A stretch of 64,000 bases of DNA from Gaetbulibacter saemankumensis DSM 17032 (GCF_000425645.1 NZ_AUDV01000005.1:62001-126000); one strand, 5' to 3'; numbered from the stretch's first letter, positions 25,500-35,054 are shown. Made by a program: numbers and translations. Notes: a model not told the origin generated them from the sequence alone.

Positions 25500-26498
25500 A
25501 TGAACCCAGTAAAATCTACACTGTTTTTTTTAATTAGCCTACTTAGTATCAATGCTTTCTCTCAGTATACCGACGTTATTAATTCAAATCGACCAGGCGT
25601 TTCTAGAAGTGCGTTTTCGGTAGGTACTAACGTATTACAATTCGAAGCGGGACCTTATTTTTTAAAAGAAAAAAGAACGCCTGCAACTGCTTATGAAGTC
25701 TCTGGTTTCGGCGTTGATTTTGCAGCACGTTATGGCTTGTTTTTTGAACAGTTAGAATTAAATATTGAAGGAACTTATCAAAATGATACAAAAACGTATG
25801 CCACTACTATTATAGAGGAAGTAGATCGAGCAAACTTTAAATTTTTAGCTATCGGTGCTAAATATTTAATTTACGATCCGTATAAAAATACCGAGCGTGA
25901 CAAACCTAATTTATATAGTTGGAAAGCTAATCATAGTTTTAAGTGGAACTCGTTAATACCAGCAGTATCTTTATATGCCGGAGTTAATTACGATACAAAA
26001 GATAATCCGTATACGGCATATGGAATTGAAGGTTTTAGTCCAAAAGTATTAATTGCAACACAACATAATTTTAACGGAGGCTGGGTATTTGTAATGAATT
26101 TTATAAAAGATAGAATTGGGACCGACCAATCTGATTTTCAATATATATTAACACTTACTCATTCCTTTAGTCCTAAATGGGTGATTTTTGGTGAAACACA
26201 GGGTATTAAAAGCGATTTTTATGCAGATAACTTAATTCGCTTTGGAGGCGCTTATTTATTGTCTAAAAATTTTCAACTAGATACGGCTTTAACTCTGAAC
26301 ACAAAAGACACTCCTTCGATTTTTAATGTTAACTTTGGCATGTCTTATCGTTTAGATTTTCATCAAGATCCTGAAATAGACAATGGAACCTCCGCTGAAG
26401 ATGAAGGCAAAAGACGCTCTCGAAGAAACAGAAATAAAAGAGTTGGCACAAACAATAGTATAAAACAACAAAAACGCGAAGCGATAGATTTCAACTAA
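25500..26498 (+). CDS. Putative outer-membrane beta-barrel protein (phenol-degradation MetA / transporter type)
   Basis: 332 residues from ATG. A signal peptide (STLFFLISLLSINAFSQ) is followed by INSNRPGVSRSAFSVGTNVLQFEAG, which is the standard opening of the flavobacterial 'transporter' family related to PF13557, and by alternating beta-strand sequence. The last 40 residues are Arg/Lys/Asn-rich (RRSRRNRNKR), an unusual basic tail for a barrel. The GNAT gene starts 19 nt downstream, so the two may be cotranscribed. Substrate unknown. Confidence 0.75.
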   Translation: MNPVKSTLFFLISLLSINAFSQYTDVINSNRPGVSRSAFSVGTNVLQFEAGPYFLKEKRTPATAYEVSGFGVDFAARYGLFFEQLELNIEGTYQNDTKTYATTIIEEVDRANFKFLAIGAKYLIYDPYKNTERDKPNLYSWKANHSFKWNSLIPAVSLYAGVNYDTKDNPYTAYGIEGFSPKVLIATQHNFNGGWVFVMNFIKDRIGTDQSDFQYILTLTHSFSPKWVIFGETQGIKSDFYADNLIRFGGAYLLSKNFQLDTALTLNTKDTPSIFNVNFGMSYRLDFHQDPEIDNGTSAEDEGKRRSRRNRNKRVGTNNSIKQQKREAIDFN

Positions 26499-26517
26499 AT
26501 CTACCCATCAATAATTT

Positions 26518-27636
26518 ATGATAACATTAAAAGAAGTTAAAACGAAGAAAGACCTCAAAGCTTTTGTAAAATTTCCTTTTACACTTTATAAAGGCTCAAA
26601 GTATTGGGTACCCCCTATAATTAGTCAGGAAATGAAAACTTTCGATAAGGAGGAAAATCCTGTTTTTTTGAATGCAGATGCTCAGTTATTTTTAGCTTAT
26701 AAAAACAAAAAAATTGTTGGTCGGGTGGCTGCCATGATAAATCATTTAGAAGTTAATGATCAGGGTGTAAAAAAAATGCGCTTTGGATGGTTCGATTTTA
26801 TAGATGATTTGGAGGTTTCTAAGGCTTTATTTGACAAAGTAGAAAGTATAGGGAGAGAAAACAATCTTGGATATACAGAAGGTCCGGTTGGATTTTCGAA
26901 CTTGGATAAGGTAGGTGTTATGACGGAAGGTTTCGACACCATTTCAACCATGATAACTTGGTATAACCATGAATATTATGTTAAACATTATGAAGCTGCC
27001 GGCTACCGAATAGAAAAAGGTTATGCCGAAAGCATTTTTCCATTTTCAAATGTAAACCCTGACTTTTTTGTAAAGGCTTCTGAAATAATAACCAAGCGTT
27101 ATCAGGTAAAGCCTTTGAACTTTACTAAGACTTCTGATGTAATGCCTTATGTGGATAGCATGTTCGATTTGTTTAATGAGACCTATGCTAAACTTTCATC
27201 ATTCGTCGCCATAACGGACATTCAAAAAGAGTATTTTAAAAAGAAATTTATTAGTTTCATAAACCCTGAATACATTAAATTTATTGTAGATAAGGATGAT
27301 AAGCTTGTTGCTTTTTCTATTGTAATGCCCTCTTTCGCAAAAGCACTACAAAAAGCAAAAGGAAAGTTATTTCCATTTGGATTTTGGCATATTTTACAAG
27401 CAAAAAAGAACAGCAAACAAGTTATGTTTTATTTGATTGGAATACGACCAGAATATCAAAACAAAGGACTTAACGCCTTAATTTTCAAGGAATACTATAA
27501 AACATTTAAAGAAAAAGGTATTGAATACTGTATTCGTACTCCGGAATTAGATGATAATTTTGCAATACAGCAAATCTGGAAGCATTTTGACTCTACTGTT
27601 ACGAAACGCCGTAAAACTTTTAGAAAAGACTTATAA
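26518..27636 (+). CDS. GNAT-superfamily N-acyltransferase; candidate lipid N-acyltransferase
   Basis: 372 residues, cytosolic. The N-terminal FVKFPFTLYKGSKYWVPPI, NPVFLNADAQLFLAYKNKKI and VGRVAAMIN, then EGPVGFSNLDKVGVMTEGF in the middle, and a second GNAT-like half with FYLIGIRPEYQNKGLNALIF (acyl-CoA pyrophosphate-binding region), define a long two-lobed family. The N-terminal pattern resembles, from memory, the bacterial ceramide synthase group of Caulobacter. The neighbour converging from the right is an alpha-oxoamine synthase, followed by a cysteine-synthase homologue, which supports a role in N-acylating a sphingoid-type base. Substrate assignment is inference. Confidence 0.7.
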   Translation: MITLKEVKTKKDLKAFVKFPFTLYKGSKYWVPPIISQEMKTFDKEENPVFLNADAQLFLAYKNKKIVGRVAAMINHLEVNDQGVKKMRFGWFDFIDDLEVSKALFDKVESIGRENNLGYTEGPVGFSNLDKVGVMTEGFDTISTMITWYNHEYYVKHYEAAGYRIEKGYAESIFPFSNVNPDFFVKASEIITKRYQVKPLNFTKTSDVMPYVDSMFDLFNETYAKLSSFVAITDIQKEYFKKKFISFINPEYIKFIVDKDDKLVAFSIVMPSFAKALQKAKGKLFPFGFWHILQAKKNSKQVMFYLIGIRPEYQNKGLNALIFKEYYKTFKEKGIEYCIRTPELDDNFAIQQIWKHFDSTVTKRRKTFRKDL

Positions 27637-27640
27637 AAAC

Positions 27641-27674
27641 AAAAAAGCACCGTTAAATACACGGTGCTTTTTTT
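27641..27674. terminator. Bidirectional hairpin terminator
   Basis: 13-bp perfect stem (27641-27653 with 27661-27673), 7-nt loop, A/T runs on both sides. It separates the convergent GNAT and alpha-oxoamine synthase genes. Confidence 0.88.
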
Positions 27675-27697
27675 AATATCGTATTTCTTGACTTTTA

Positions 27698-28957
27698 TTA
27701 TTCTCCCATAGCCTCCATTACAGCTGCAGACAAACGTTTATAAGTTCCATTTTCAAGTTTAGATCTAATACCGTCAAAAGCATCTAAAGTTGCATTTACA
27801 TCTTCTAGGGTATGCGTAGCAGTTGGTATTAATCTTAAAAGAATTAATCCTTTAGGAATTACTGGATACACTACTATTGAACAGAATATTCCGAAGTTTT
27901 CTCTTAAATCCTTAACTAATGCCATAGCTTCTGGAATACTACCTTTTAAATAAACAGGCGTTACACAACTTTGTGTAGTTCCAATATCGAAACCTCTATC
28001 CTTAAGACCAGATTGAAGGGCATTTACATTCTCCCAAAGTTTATTTTTTAATTCTGGCATCGTCTTAAGCATCTCTAGACGTTTCCTTGCCCCTACAACT
28101 AATTGCATTTGCAATGATTTTGCAAACATTTGAGAACGTAAGTTGTATTTTAAATAATCAATAATTTCTTGGTCTGCTGCAATAAAAGCTCCAGTACCTG
28201 CCATAGACTTGGCAAACGTTGCAAAGTAAACATCAATATCATCCTGAACACCTTGCTCCTCACCTGTTCCAGCTCCCGTTTTACCTAAAGTCCCGAACCC
28301 ATGTGCATCATCAACTAAGAATCTAAAATTATATTTCTTTTTAAGCGCTGCAATTTCTTTTAAACGACCTTGCTCACCACGCATACCAAAAACACCTTCA
28401 GAAATAACTAAAATTCCTCCACCTGTTTGCTCGGCCATTTTCGAAGCACGCTCAAGGTTTTTCTCTAAGCTTTCAACGTCGTTATGCTTATAAGTAAATC
28501 GTTTACCCATATGTAAACGTACACCATCAATAATACAGGCATGTGCATCTACATCGTAAACAATAATATCATTTTTAGTTACTAAGGCATCAATTGTAGA
28601 AACCATACCTTGATACCCGAAATTCAACAAATAAGCCGCTTCTTTGTTTACAAATTCAGCCAATTCATTTTGAAGCGTTTCATGTAAATCTGTATGACCA
28701 GACATCATGCGCGCTCCCATTGGATAAGCCGATCCATAATCGATACCCGCTTGCGCATCCACTTTTCGGATTTCAGGGTGGTTAGCTAATCCTAAATAAT
28801 CATTAATACTCCAAGTAATAACATCTTTTCCCTGAAATTTCATTCTGTTGGAAATCTGCCCCTCTAACTTTGGAAAAACAAAATAGCCTTCGGCTTGTGA
28901 CGCCCATTTACCTAATGGACCTTTATCTCTATAAATTTTTTCAAATAAATCTTTCAT
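27698..28957 (-). CDS. Alpha-oxoamine synthase family enzyme; candidate cysteate fatty acyltransferase
   Basis: 419-residue PLP enzyme of the AOS group (KBL/SPT/BioF). INDYLGLANHPE is the family entry motif. YGSAYPMGARMMSGHTDLHE matches the substrate loop, LVDDAHGFGTLG carries the PLP Asp-x-x-His, and FATFAKSMAGTGAF carries the Schiff-base Lys. It condenses an amino acid with an acyl thioester. It is longer at the N-terminus than KBL or BioF (EKIYRDKGPLGKWASQAEGY). A related flavobacterial enzyme has been reported to use cysteate to make the capnine base of sulfonolipids. The adjacent cysteine-synthase-like gene, which could make cysteate, supports that over serine palmitoyltransferase. Glycine C-acetyltransferase is the fallback. 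Confidence 0.75.
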   Translation of the reverse strand: MKDLFEKIYRDKGPLGKWASQAEGYFVFPKLEGQISNRMKFQGKDVITWSINDYLGLANHPEIRKVDAQAGIDYGSAYPMGARMMSGHTDLHETLQNELAEFVNKEAAYLLNFGYQGMVSTIDALVTKNDIIVYDVDAHACIIDGVRLHMGKRFTYKHNDVESLEKNLERASKMAEQTGGGILVISEGVFGMRGEQGRLKEIAALKKKYNFRFLVDDAHGFGTLGKTGAGTGEEQGVQDDIDVYFATFAKSMAGTGAFIAADQEIIDYLKYNLRSQMFAKSLQMQLVVGARKRLEMLKTMPELKNKLWENVNALQSGLKDRGFDIGTTQSCVTPVYLKGSIPEAMALVKDLRENFGIFCSIVVYPVIPKGLILLRLIPTATHTLEDVNATLDAFDGIRSKLENGTYKRLSAAVMEAMGE

Positions 28958-29077
28958 TTACTTTTATTTGCTATTAAACTTCGGATATCAAATTGACTAA
29001 CCTATCGATGTTCATTAAAAAAATCTTAACACATATTTATAGTCCTAAGATTTCTGCAAAACTAATTATTTAAATTA

Positions 29078-29113
29078 TTAGTACATAATTTTATTGATTC
29101 AATTATGTACTAA
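29078..29113. repeat. 13-bp perfect inverted repeat in the leader of the AOS gene
   Basis: TTAGTACATAATT (29078-29090) and AATTATGTACTAA (29101-29113) form a perfect hairpin with a 10-nt loop. It lies between two PLP genes on the minus strand, 120 nt upstream of the AOS start. It could be an operator or an RNA hairpin. Confidence 0.6.
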
Positions 29114-29161
29114 AATAAAAAAGAGATAACTTTTGCTTTTAATACAATTTGTTATCTCTTT
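29112..29161 (-). terminator. Terminator of the cysteine-synthase-like gene
   Basis: 11-bp stem (29120-29130 with 29151-29161) around a 20-nt loop, with an A-run on the plus strand that is the U-tract in the minus-strand transcript. Confidence 0.65.
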
Positions 29162-29180
29162 GGTAATATATCAATAAATC

Positions 29181-30221
29181 TTATTTTATGTACTGAATCT
29201 CTTGCGCTGCAGCTTCATTAATACTATCGAAAAACCCTTGTTCCTGCATCCACTTATCACTATATACTTTACTCATGTATCGTGAACCGTGATCTGGGAA
29301 AATAACAACTACTCTATCTCCTTTTTTAAACGCACCTTGCTCTTCCAATTGCTTGATAGCCTGCATAGCAGCACCCGAAGTATACCCAACAAACATGCCT
29401 TCGGTTCTCGCTATTTCTCTTGCCGTGTGTGCGCTATCTTCGTCTGTTACTTTAACAAACTCATCTATAACATCAAAATTAGTCGCCGTAGGAATTAAGT
29501 TTTTACCTAAACCTTCTATTCTGTATGGATATATTTCCTTGGCGTCAAATTCTCTGGTTTCGTGATATTTTTTAATTACTGAACCAAAAGCATCTACACC
29601 TATAACTTTAATATTTGGGTTCTGTTCTTTTAAATACTTTGCGGTTCCTGAAATCGTTCCTCCGGTACCACTGCAAGCCACAAGGTGTGTAATTCCCCCT
29701 TCAGTCTGATTCCAGATTTCTGGACCAGTGGAGTTATAATGCGCATCAATATTTAATTCATTAAAGTATTGGTTTATGTAAACCGATCCTTTAATTTCCT
29801 GATGTAAACGCTTAGCGACTTCATAGTACGATCTTGGGTCGTCCGCACTAACATGGGCAGGACAAACATATACTTTGGCACCCATAGTTTTCAGCATGTC
29901 AATTTTATCTGCTGAAGATTTCGAGCTTACTGCTAAAATACATTCATAACCTTTAATTATACTTACCATGGCAATACTAAACCCAGTATTACCTGAAGTT
30001 GTTTCAATTATTGTATCACCAGGCTTTAGAATTCCTTTTTTTTCAGCTTGTTCAATAATGTAGAGGGCTATACGGTCTTTTGAAGAATGTCCAGGATTAA
30101 AAGATTCTACTTTGGCGTAAAAATCACCTTCAAACTTAGACGTGATTCTATTTAGTTTAATAAGTGGTGTTTTACCTACTAAGTCTAATACATTATCAAA
30201 AACTTGATTTCTGTGTTTCAT
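29181..30221 (-). CDS. Cysteine synthase / cystathionine beta-synthase-like PLP enzyme; candidate cysteate synthase
   Basis: 346 residues, fold-type [13 protein letters not shown] opens the domain. [13 protein letters not shown] carries the PLP Lys, with Ser-Ser before the Lys instead of the more common Ser-Val of O-acetylserine sulfhydrylase. [13 protein letters not shown] binds substrate carboxylate, and [15 protein letters not shown] binds the PLP phosphate. It ends without a CBS regulatory domain, but with a conserved tail [15 protein letters not shown]. It lies 223 nt upstream of the alpha-oxoamine synthase on the same strand. Making cysteate (or another cysteine-derived precursor) for that enzyme is plausible but unproven; ordinary cysteine or cystathionine synthesis is the alternative. 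Confidence 0.8.
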   Translation of the reverse strand: MKHRNQVFDNVLDLVGKTPLIKLNRITSKFEGDFYAKVESFNPGHSSKDRIALYIIEQAEKKGILKPGDTIIETTSGNTGFSIAMVSIIKGYECILAVSSKSSADKIDMLKTMGAKVYVCPAHVSADDPRSYYEVAKRLHQEIKGSVYINQYFNELNIDAHYNSTGPEIWNQTEGGITHLVACSGTGGTISGTAKYLKEQNPNIKVIGVDAFGSVIKKYHETREFDAKEIYPYRIEGLGKNLIPTATNFDVIDEFVKVTDEDSAHTAREIARTEGMFVGYTSGAAMQAIKQLEEQGAFKKGDRVVVIFPDHGSRYMSKVYSDKWMQEQGFFDSINEAAAQEIQYIK

Positions 30222-30303
30222 ATATGCTTTTTAAAAAGCTACAGTAATATTAAGAAATATTTTTGTAACCAAAAACCAGACAAAAATAATTTTTTTTTTT
30301 GAA

Positions 30304-32442
30304 TTAGCCATGTATTCCTTCTAAATCTAATAAGAAGGCGTATTCCATCGCGACTTCCTTTAAGCTTTCAAATCTTCCAGAGGCCCCACCATGACCTGAA
30401 TCCATGTCTGTATGTAATAGTAAAATATTATTGTCCTTCTTTAACTCCCTTAATTTAGCTACCCATTTTGCCGGTTCCCAGTATTGCACCTGAGAATCAT
30501 GCAACCCTGTAGTCACCAACATATTAGGATAGTTCCTTGCTTCAACATTATCGTATGGAGAATATGATTTCATATAAAAATAATACTCTTCGTTATTAGG
30601 ATTCCCCCATTCATCGTATTCCCCAGTGGTTAATGGTATAGAATCGTCGAGCATCGTAGTTACCACATCTACAAAAGGTACAGCGGCTAGTACACCATTA
30701 TATAATTCCGGATTCATATTAATTATGGCCCCCATTAATAATCCACCCGCAGAACCGCCGTATGCGTATAAATGTTTAGCAGATGTGTAATTTTCTGAGA
30801 TTAAATATTTTGAACAATCTATATAATCATAAAAAGTATTACGCTTCGTTAAAAGTTTTCCATTTTCATACCAATCACGCCCCAAATATTCGCCACCACG
30901 AATATGAGCAATAGCATAAATGAATCCTCTATCTAATAAACTTAATCTGATTGATGAAAAGGAAGGATCAATTGTTGAACCATAAGATCCATATGCATAT
31001 TGTAGCAATGGCGCTGTGCCATCAAACTTCACTCCTTTTTTGTAAACTAATGAAATAGGTACTTTAACTCCATCTCTTGCAGTAGCCCACACGCGTTTAG
31101 ATTCGTAATTTTTCTTTTTAAATTTACCACCTAAAACTTCCTGCTCTTTTTTAATTTCACTCTTCTTTGTTTTAAAATTGTATTCTATAACAGAACTGGG
31201 AGATGTTAGTGAGTTATAAGAATAACGCAATACATCACTGTCAAAATCAGGGTTGTTACCTATATAGGTCGTATATGTTTCACTGTCGAATGGCAGGTAG
31301 TAATCTTCTGTACCATCCCAACTTATTATACGCAGATTGTTTAGTCCGTTTTCCCGTTCATTAACAACTAAATAGTCTTTAAAAATTTCAATATCTTCTA
31401 AAAGCACATCTTTTCTATGCGGAAGTACTTCTTCCCAATATTTCATTTCTGTATGTGTTTCAGGTGTTTTTAAAAGCTTAAAATTGGTAGCATGATCACT
31501 ATTCGTAATAACATAAAAACGATCATCATAGTGTGCAATGCTATATTCTAGTTCTCGTTGACGTTTTTGAAACACCTTAAAATCATCATTCGGGGTATCA
31601 GCATTTAAAAAGCGGTATTCTGAAGTTAAGGTGCTGGACGAACCAATAACAATATATTTTCTTGATTTTGTCTTGTAAACAAAAGTATTAAAGGTTTCAT
31701 CTTCTTCGTGAAAAACTAAGACATCTTGTGTATCATTAACACCTAATGTGTGCTTGTAAATTTTATCCGATCGTAAGGTGACTTCATCCTTTTTACAATA
31801 AAACAATGTTTTGTTATCGTTTGCCCAAGTGCTACTGCTTGTTGTGTTTGTAATTTTATCCGAATATATTTCGCCCGTTTCCAAGTTTTTTATCTGAATG
31901 GTATATTGGCGTCTTCCAACAATATCTGTAGAAAAACTAGCTAATTTATTATCTAGACTCACTGCAATACTCCCCAAATTAAAATACGCATGTCCTTTAG
32001 CCATGTCATTACAATCGAATAAAATTTCTTCAGGAGCATCTAAAGATTCTTTTTTTCGTAAGTAAATTGGGTAATCCAGACCCTTTTCATAACGTGTAAT
32101 ATACCAATAACCATTTAATTTGTATGGTACCGAAGTATCGTCTTCCTTTATTCTAGCTTTCATCTCTTCAAACAAAGTCTTTTGAAATGCCTCTGTATGT
32201 TTCAATGTAGCTTTAGTGTAATCATTTTCTTTTGTTAAATAATCAATCACATCAGGGTTTTCTCTATCATTCAACCAATAATAATTATCTATTCTAACAT
32301 CATCATGAATTACTAATTCTTTCGGTATTTTTTTCGCTTTAGGAGGTGTAATTATCACGTTACTATCTGTCATTTTAATTTCTTGTTTGCACGAATGCGC
32401 AAAAATAAAGTTAATGATTAAAATAACAGTAAGCTTTTTCAT
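30304..32442 (-). CDS. S9 prolyl oligopeptidase family, protease II (oligopeptidase B) type, lipoprotein
   Basis: 712-residue serine peptidase. The N-terminus MKKLTVILIINFIFAHSCKQ ends in a lipobox with lipidated Cys18, so the enzyme is probably anchored in the periplasm or outer membrane. A seven-bladed propeller domain spans about residues 30-430. The C-terminal hydrolase has nucleophile motif AYGGSAGGLLMG, the Asp in GLHDSQVQYWEP and the His in SGHGGASGRFE. HIRGGEYLGRDWYENGK is diagnostic of PtrB-like enzymes. Its promoter faces ybaB. An 11-T run on the plus strand lies just after the stop. Confidence 0.93.
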   Translation of the reverse strand: MKKLTVILIINFIFAHSCKQEIKMTDSNVIITPPKAKKIPKELVIHDDVRIDNYYWLNDRENPDVIDYLTKENDYTKATLKHTEAFQKTLFEEMKARIKEDDTSVPYKLNGYWYITRYEKGLDYPIYLRKKESLDAPEEILFDCNDMAKGHAYFNLGSIAVSLDNKLASFSTDIVGRRQYTIQIKNLETGEIYSDKITNTTSSSTWANDNKTLFYCKKDEVTLRSDKIYKHTLGVNDTQDVLVFHEEDETFNTFVYKTKSRKYIVIGSSSTLTSEYRFLNADTPNDDFKVFQKRQRELEYSIAHYDDRFYVITNSDHATNFKLLKTPETHTEMKYWEEVLPHRKDVLLEDIEIFKDYLVVNERENGLNNLRIISWDGTEDYYLPFDSETYTTYIGNNPDFDSDVLRYSYNSLTSPSSVIEYNFKTKKSEIKKEQEVLGGKFKKKNYESKRVWATARDGVKVPISLVYKKGVKFDGTAPLLQYAYGSYGSTIDPSFSSIRLSLLDRGFIYAIAHIRGGEYLGRDWYENGKLLTKRNTFYDYIDCSKYLISENYTSAKHLYAYGGSAGGLLMGAIINMNPELYNGVLAAVPFVDVVTTMLDDSIPLTTGEYDEWGNPNNEEYYFYMKSYSPYDNVEARNYPNMLVTTGLHDSQVQYWEPAKWVAKLRELKKDNNILLLHTDMDSGHGGASGRFESLKEVAMEYAFLLDLEGIHG

Positions 32443-32479
32443 TTTTCATATATAATAAGTTTTTAAGATAGTGATTTTT

Positions 32480-32487
32480 TACATTTG
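32480..32487 (+). promoter_or_regulatory. -7 element of ybaB promoter
   Basis: TACATTTG matches TAnnTTTG, 22 nt before the preferred ATG. It supports the shorter start over the frame's first ATG at 32471. Confidence 0.55.
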
Positions 32488-32509
32488 CGTAAAAATTAAA
32501 TTATATACT

Positions 32510-32833
32510 ATGTTTGGAGATATGATGAATATGATGGGGAAACTAAAAGAAACCCAGCAAAAAGTTGAAGAAACTAAAAAGCGATTAGATACCGTTTTAA
32601 TTGATGAATCTAGCAGTGACAACCTTTTAAAAGTAAGGCTAACAGCTAATAGAACAATTAAATCTATTGCTATAGACGATGCTTTACTAGAAGACAAAGA
32701 ACAGCTAGAAGACTATCTTATTTTAACTATAAACAAAGCTATAGAAAGAGCTACTAAAGTTAATGAAGCTGAATTAGCGGCTGTTGCTAAAGAGGGAATG
32801 CCTAATATCCCTGGTATGGATTTTTTTAAATAG
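32510..32833 (+). CDS. YbaB/EbfC-family nucleoid-associated protein
   Basis: 107 residues from the chosen start [16 protein letters not shown]. The family features are the Met/Lys-rich first helix, [20 protein letters not shown] and [20 protein letters not shown], and an Ala/Glu helix ending [12 protein letters not shown]. It forms tweezer-like dimers that bind DNA. The frame opens 13 codons earlier at 32471, but that ATG precedes the -7 box. recR and dnaX, its usual neighbours in other bacteria, are absent. Its stop abuts the stop of the convergent aldolase with no gap. Confidence 0.9.
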   Translation: MFGDMMNMMGKLKETQQKVEETKKRLDTVLIDESSSDNLLKVRLTANRTIKSIAIDDALLEDKEQLEDYLILTINKAIERATKVNEAELAAVAKEGMPNIPGMDFFK

Positions 32834-33850
32834 TTATATATTTTTTAAAGTTCTAATTACAATGTCATGCATATCATCGGTATAATCAAGATGTGTTACC
32901 ATGCGTAATTTACCACTGCCCATACTGATGATATGTATATTGTTATCTAGTAATTTTTGTAAAAAAAATGATTCATTAACCCCTTTGTTAAGTTCAAAAA
33001 TTACAATATTTGTTTCTGTTGGCTCTACTGATTTTACGATCGATAATCTAGATAACTCAACACCAAGTTCCTCAGCCCTCTTATGATCATCACGTAGTCG
33101 CTCTATATTATTTTCAAGGGCATATAAGCCTGCTGCTGCAAGATATCCTACCTGACGCATATTGCCTCCAAATACCTTTCGGTATCTCATAGCATCCGCC
33201 ATAATATCTGCATCACCAATTAGCACTGAGCCTATTGGGCATCCTAATCCTTTGCTTAAACATACCGAAATGGTGTCAAACACTTCACCATACTGTCTAG
33301 GGGAAACATTTTTCACTTGCATGGCATTCCATAAGCGCGCACCATCCAGATGAAAACCAAAATTATTTACATCGCATACGTCTTTAATTTTTTTTATTTC
33401 ATCAAAATCCCAACAGGCCCCTCCTCCTTTATTTGTGGTGTTCTCTATTTCAACTAACGTTGTCTTACTATAATAATACAAATCAGGATTAATAGCGTCC
33501 ATCACTTGTTCAGCGTTAAACATACCTCTATTACCATCAATTAACTTACATGATACGCCACTATTAAACGATACGCCTCCAGCTTCGTAATTATAGATGT
33601 GAGCATATTTATCACAAATCACCTGTTCCCCTGGGTTGGTGTGTAATTTTATGGCTGTCTGGTTAGCCATACTTCCGCTTGGAAAAAACAGAGCGTTCGA
33701 TTTACCAAACATGTTTGCTAATTTGTCTTCAAGTGCATTTACGGTAATATCCTCGCTAAAAACATCATCTCCAACTTGGGCCTGCATCATAGCCTCAAGC
33801 ATTTCGGTTGTAGGTTTTGTTACTGTATCGCTTCTTAAATCAATTTTCAT
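32834..33850 (-). CDS. Low-specificity threonine aldolase (GntG/LtaE family)
   Basis: 338-residue PLP enzyme that cleaves L-threonine/allo-threonine to glycine and acetaldehyde. KIDLRSDTVTKPTTEMLEAM and VGDDVFSEDITVNALEDKLA are the family start. FFPSGSMANQTAI binds PLP phosphate, FHLDGARLWNA carries the PLP Asp, and VCLSKGLGCPIGSVLIG the Schiff-base Lys. It is complete. It converges on ybaB with zero intergenic bases, so no terminator exists between them, and is divergent from prfB. Confidence 0.93.
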   Translation of the reverse strand: MKIDLRSDTVTKPTTEMLEAMMQAQVGDDVFSEDITVNALEDKLANMFGKSNALFFPSGSMANQTAIKLHTNPGEQVICDKYAHIYNYEAGGVSFNSGVSCKLIDGNRGMFNAEQVMDAINPDLYYYSKTTLVEIENTTNKGGGACWDFDEIKKIKDVCDVNNFGFHLDGARLWNAMQVKNVSPRQYGEVFDTISVCLSKGLGCPIGSVLIGDADIMADAMRYRKVFGGNMRQVGYLAAAGLYALENNIERLRDDHKRAEELGVELSRLSIVKSVEPTETNIVIFELNKGVNESFFLQKLLDNNIHIISMGSGKLRMVTHLDYTDDMHDIVIRTLKNI

Positions 33851-33943
33851 ATGCGCAATCTTTATTTTAATTCGATAAAATTAAAGTTTTAAATATTTTT
33901 CTGCTGATTATTAAGTTATATTTTTGCTCAAAACAATTGAATT

Positions 33944-35054
33944 ATGATTACTTCAGATCAAATTAAAGATCTCAATACCCGCCTTGACAAACTAAGGCAC
34001 TATCTTTGACGTAGATACTAAGCTTATAGAAATACAAAACGAAGAAGAAAAAACGTTTGACCCTAATTTCTGGGATGACCCAAAATCTGCGGAAGCAACC
34101 ATGAAGTCGCTCCGAGGTAAGAAAAAATGGGTTGAAGATTACAATGCTGCAAAAATCTTAATTGAAGATTTAGATGTTCTTTATGAATTTTATAAAGAAG
34201 GAGAATCTAGCATGGAAGATGTTGAAGAGCAATATGAAAAAGCATTCTCTCTGCTCGAAGATATCGAGTTTAAAAACATGCTTTCCGATGAAGGTGACAG
34301 CCTAAGTGCTGTACTTCAAATTACCGCAGGTGCCGGAGGGACAGAAAGTTGTGACTGGGCTAGTATGCTTATGCGTATGTATTTAATGTATGCAGAAAAA
34401 AGTGGGTTCAAAGTAAAAGAGCTGAACTTTCAGGAAGGAGATGTTGCAGGAATTAAAACCGTTACTTTAGAAATTGAAGGCGATTTTGCTTTTGGTTGGC
34501 TAAAGGGTGAAAACGGTGTGCATCGCTTAGTTAGAATTTCTCCATTCGATAGTAATGCTAAACGACATACTAGTTTCGCTTCAGTGTATGTTTATCCACT
34601 AGTAGACGATACTATTGAGATAGAAATCAACCCTGCAGATATAGAAATTACTACAGCGCGATCTAGCGGTGCCGGAGGGCAAAATGTAAATAAGGTTGAA
34701 ACTAAAGTGCAGTTAACACATAAACCTACCGGTATTCAAATATCATGTTCAGAAACACGTTCTCAGCATGATAACCGTGCTCGTGCAATGCAAATGCTGA
34801 AATCGCAATTGTATGAAATTGAACTTCAGAAGCAATTAGCACAACGAGATGACATTGAAGCAAGTAAAATGAAAATTGAATGGGGAAGTCAGATCCGTAA
34901 CTATGTTATGCAACCTTATAAATTGGTTAAAGATGTTAGAACGGCGCACGAAACAAGTAATGTAGATAGCGTTTTAGATGGTAATATTAGTCCGTTTTTA
35001 AAGTCCTATTTAATGATGATGGGTCAAAAAGTAGAGGACGAAAACAGCTTATAA
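33944..35054 (+). CDS. prfB: Peptide chain release factor 2 with programmed +1 frameshift
   Basis: Class I release factor for UGA/UAA. Translation starts at ATG 33944 ([21 protein letters not shown], 21 codons), meets an in-frame TGA at 34007-34009, and must slip +1 after CTT 34004-34006 to continue with GAC (DVDTKLIE...). The joined product is about 369 residues. The second frame contains the GGQ motif ([13 protein letters not shown], about residue 244) and SPF ([12 protein letters not shown]), the peptide anticodon for UGA. The slip site CTTTGAC is canonical, but the upstream Shine-Dalgarno-like AGGGGG of E. coli is reduced to AGGCAC. A frame-only reading would wrongly begin at ATG 34101. 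The HAD gene overlaps by one base. Confidence 0.96.
34001..34010 (+). promoter_or_regulatory. prfB programmed +1 frameshift site
   Basis: TAT CTT TGA C: the ribosome pauses at the UGA read by RF2 itself and slips from CUU to UUU. This autoregulates RF2. The stimulator upstream is AGG CAC rather than AGG GGG. Confidence 0.93.

Noticed and set aside
30290-30300. An 11-T run next to the S9 peptidase stop, considered as a terminator or slippage site.
   Set aside because: No hairpin precedes it on the plus strand and it is outside any gene.
34101-35054. prfB appearing to start at ATG 34101 as a truncated release factor.
   Set aside because: A 21-codon upstream frame ends in CTT TGA C and joins this frame by +1, so the gene is complete.
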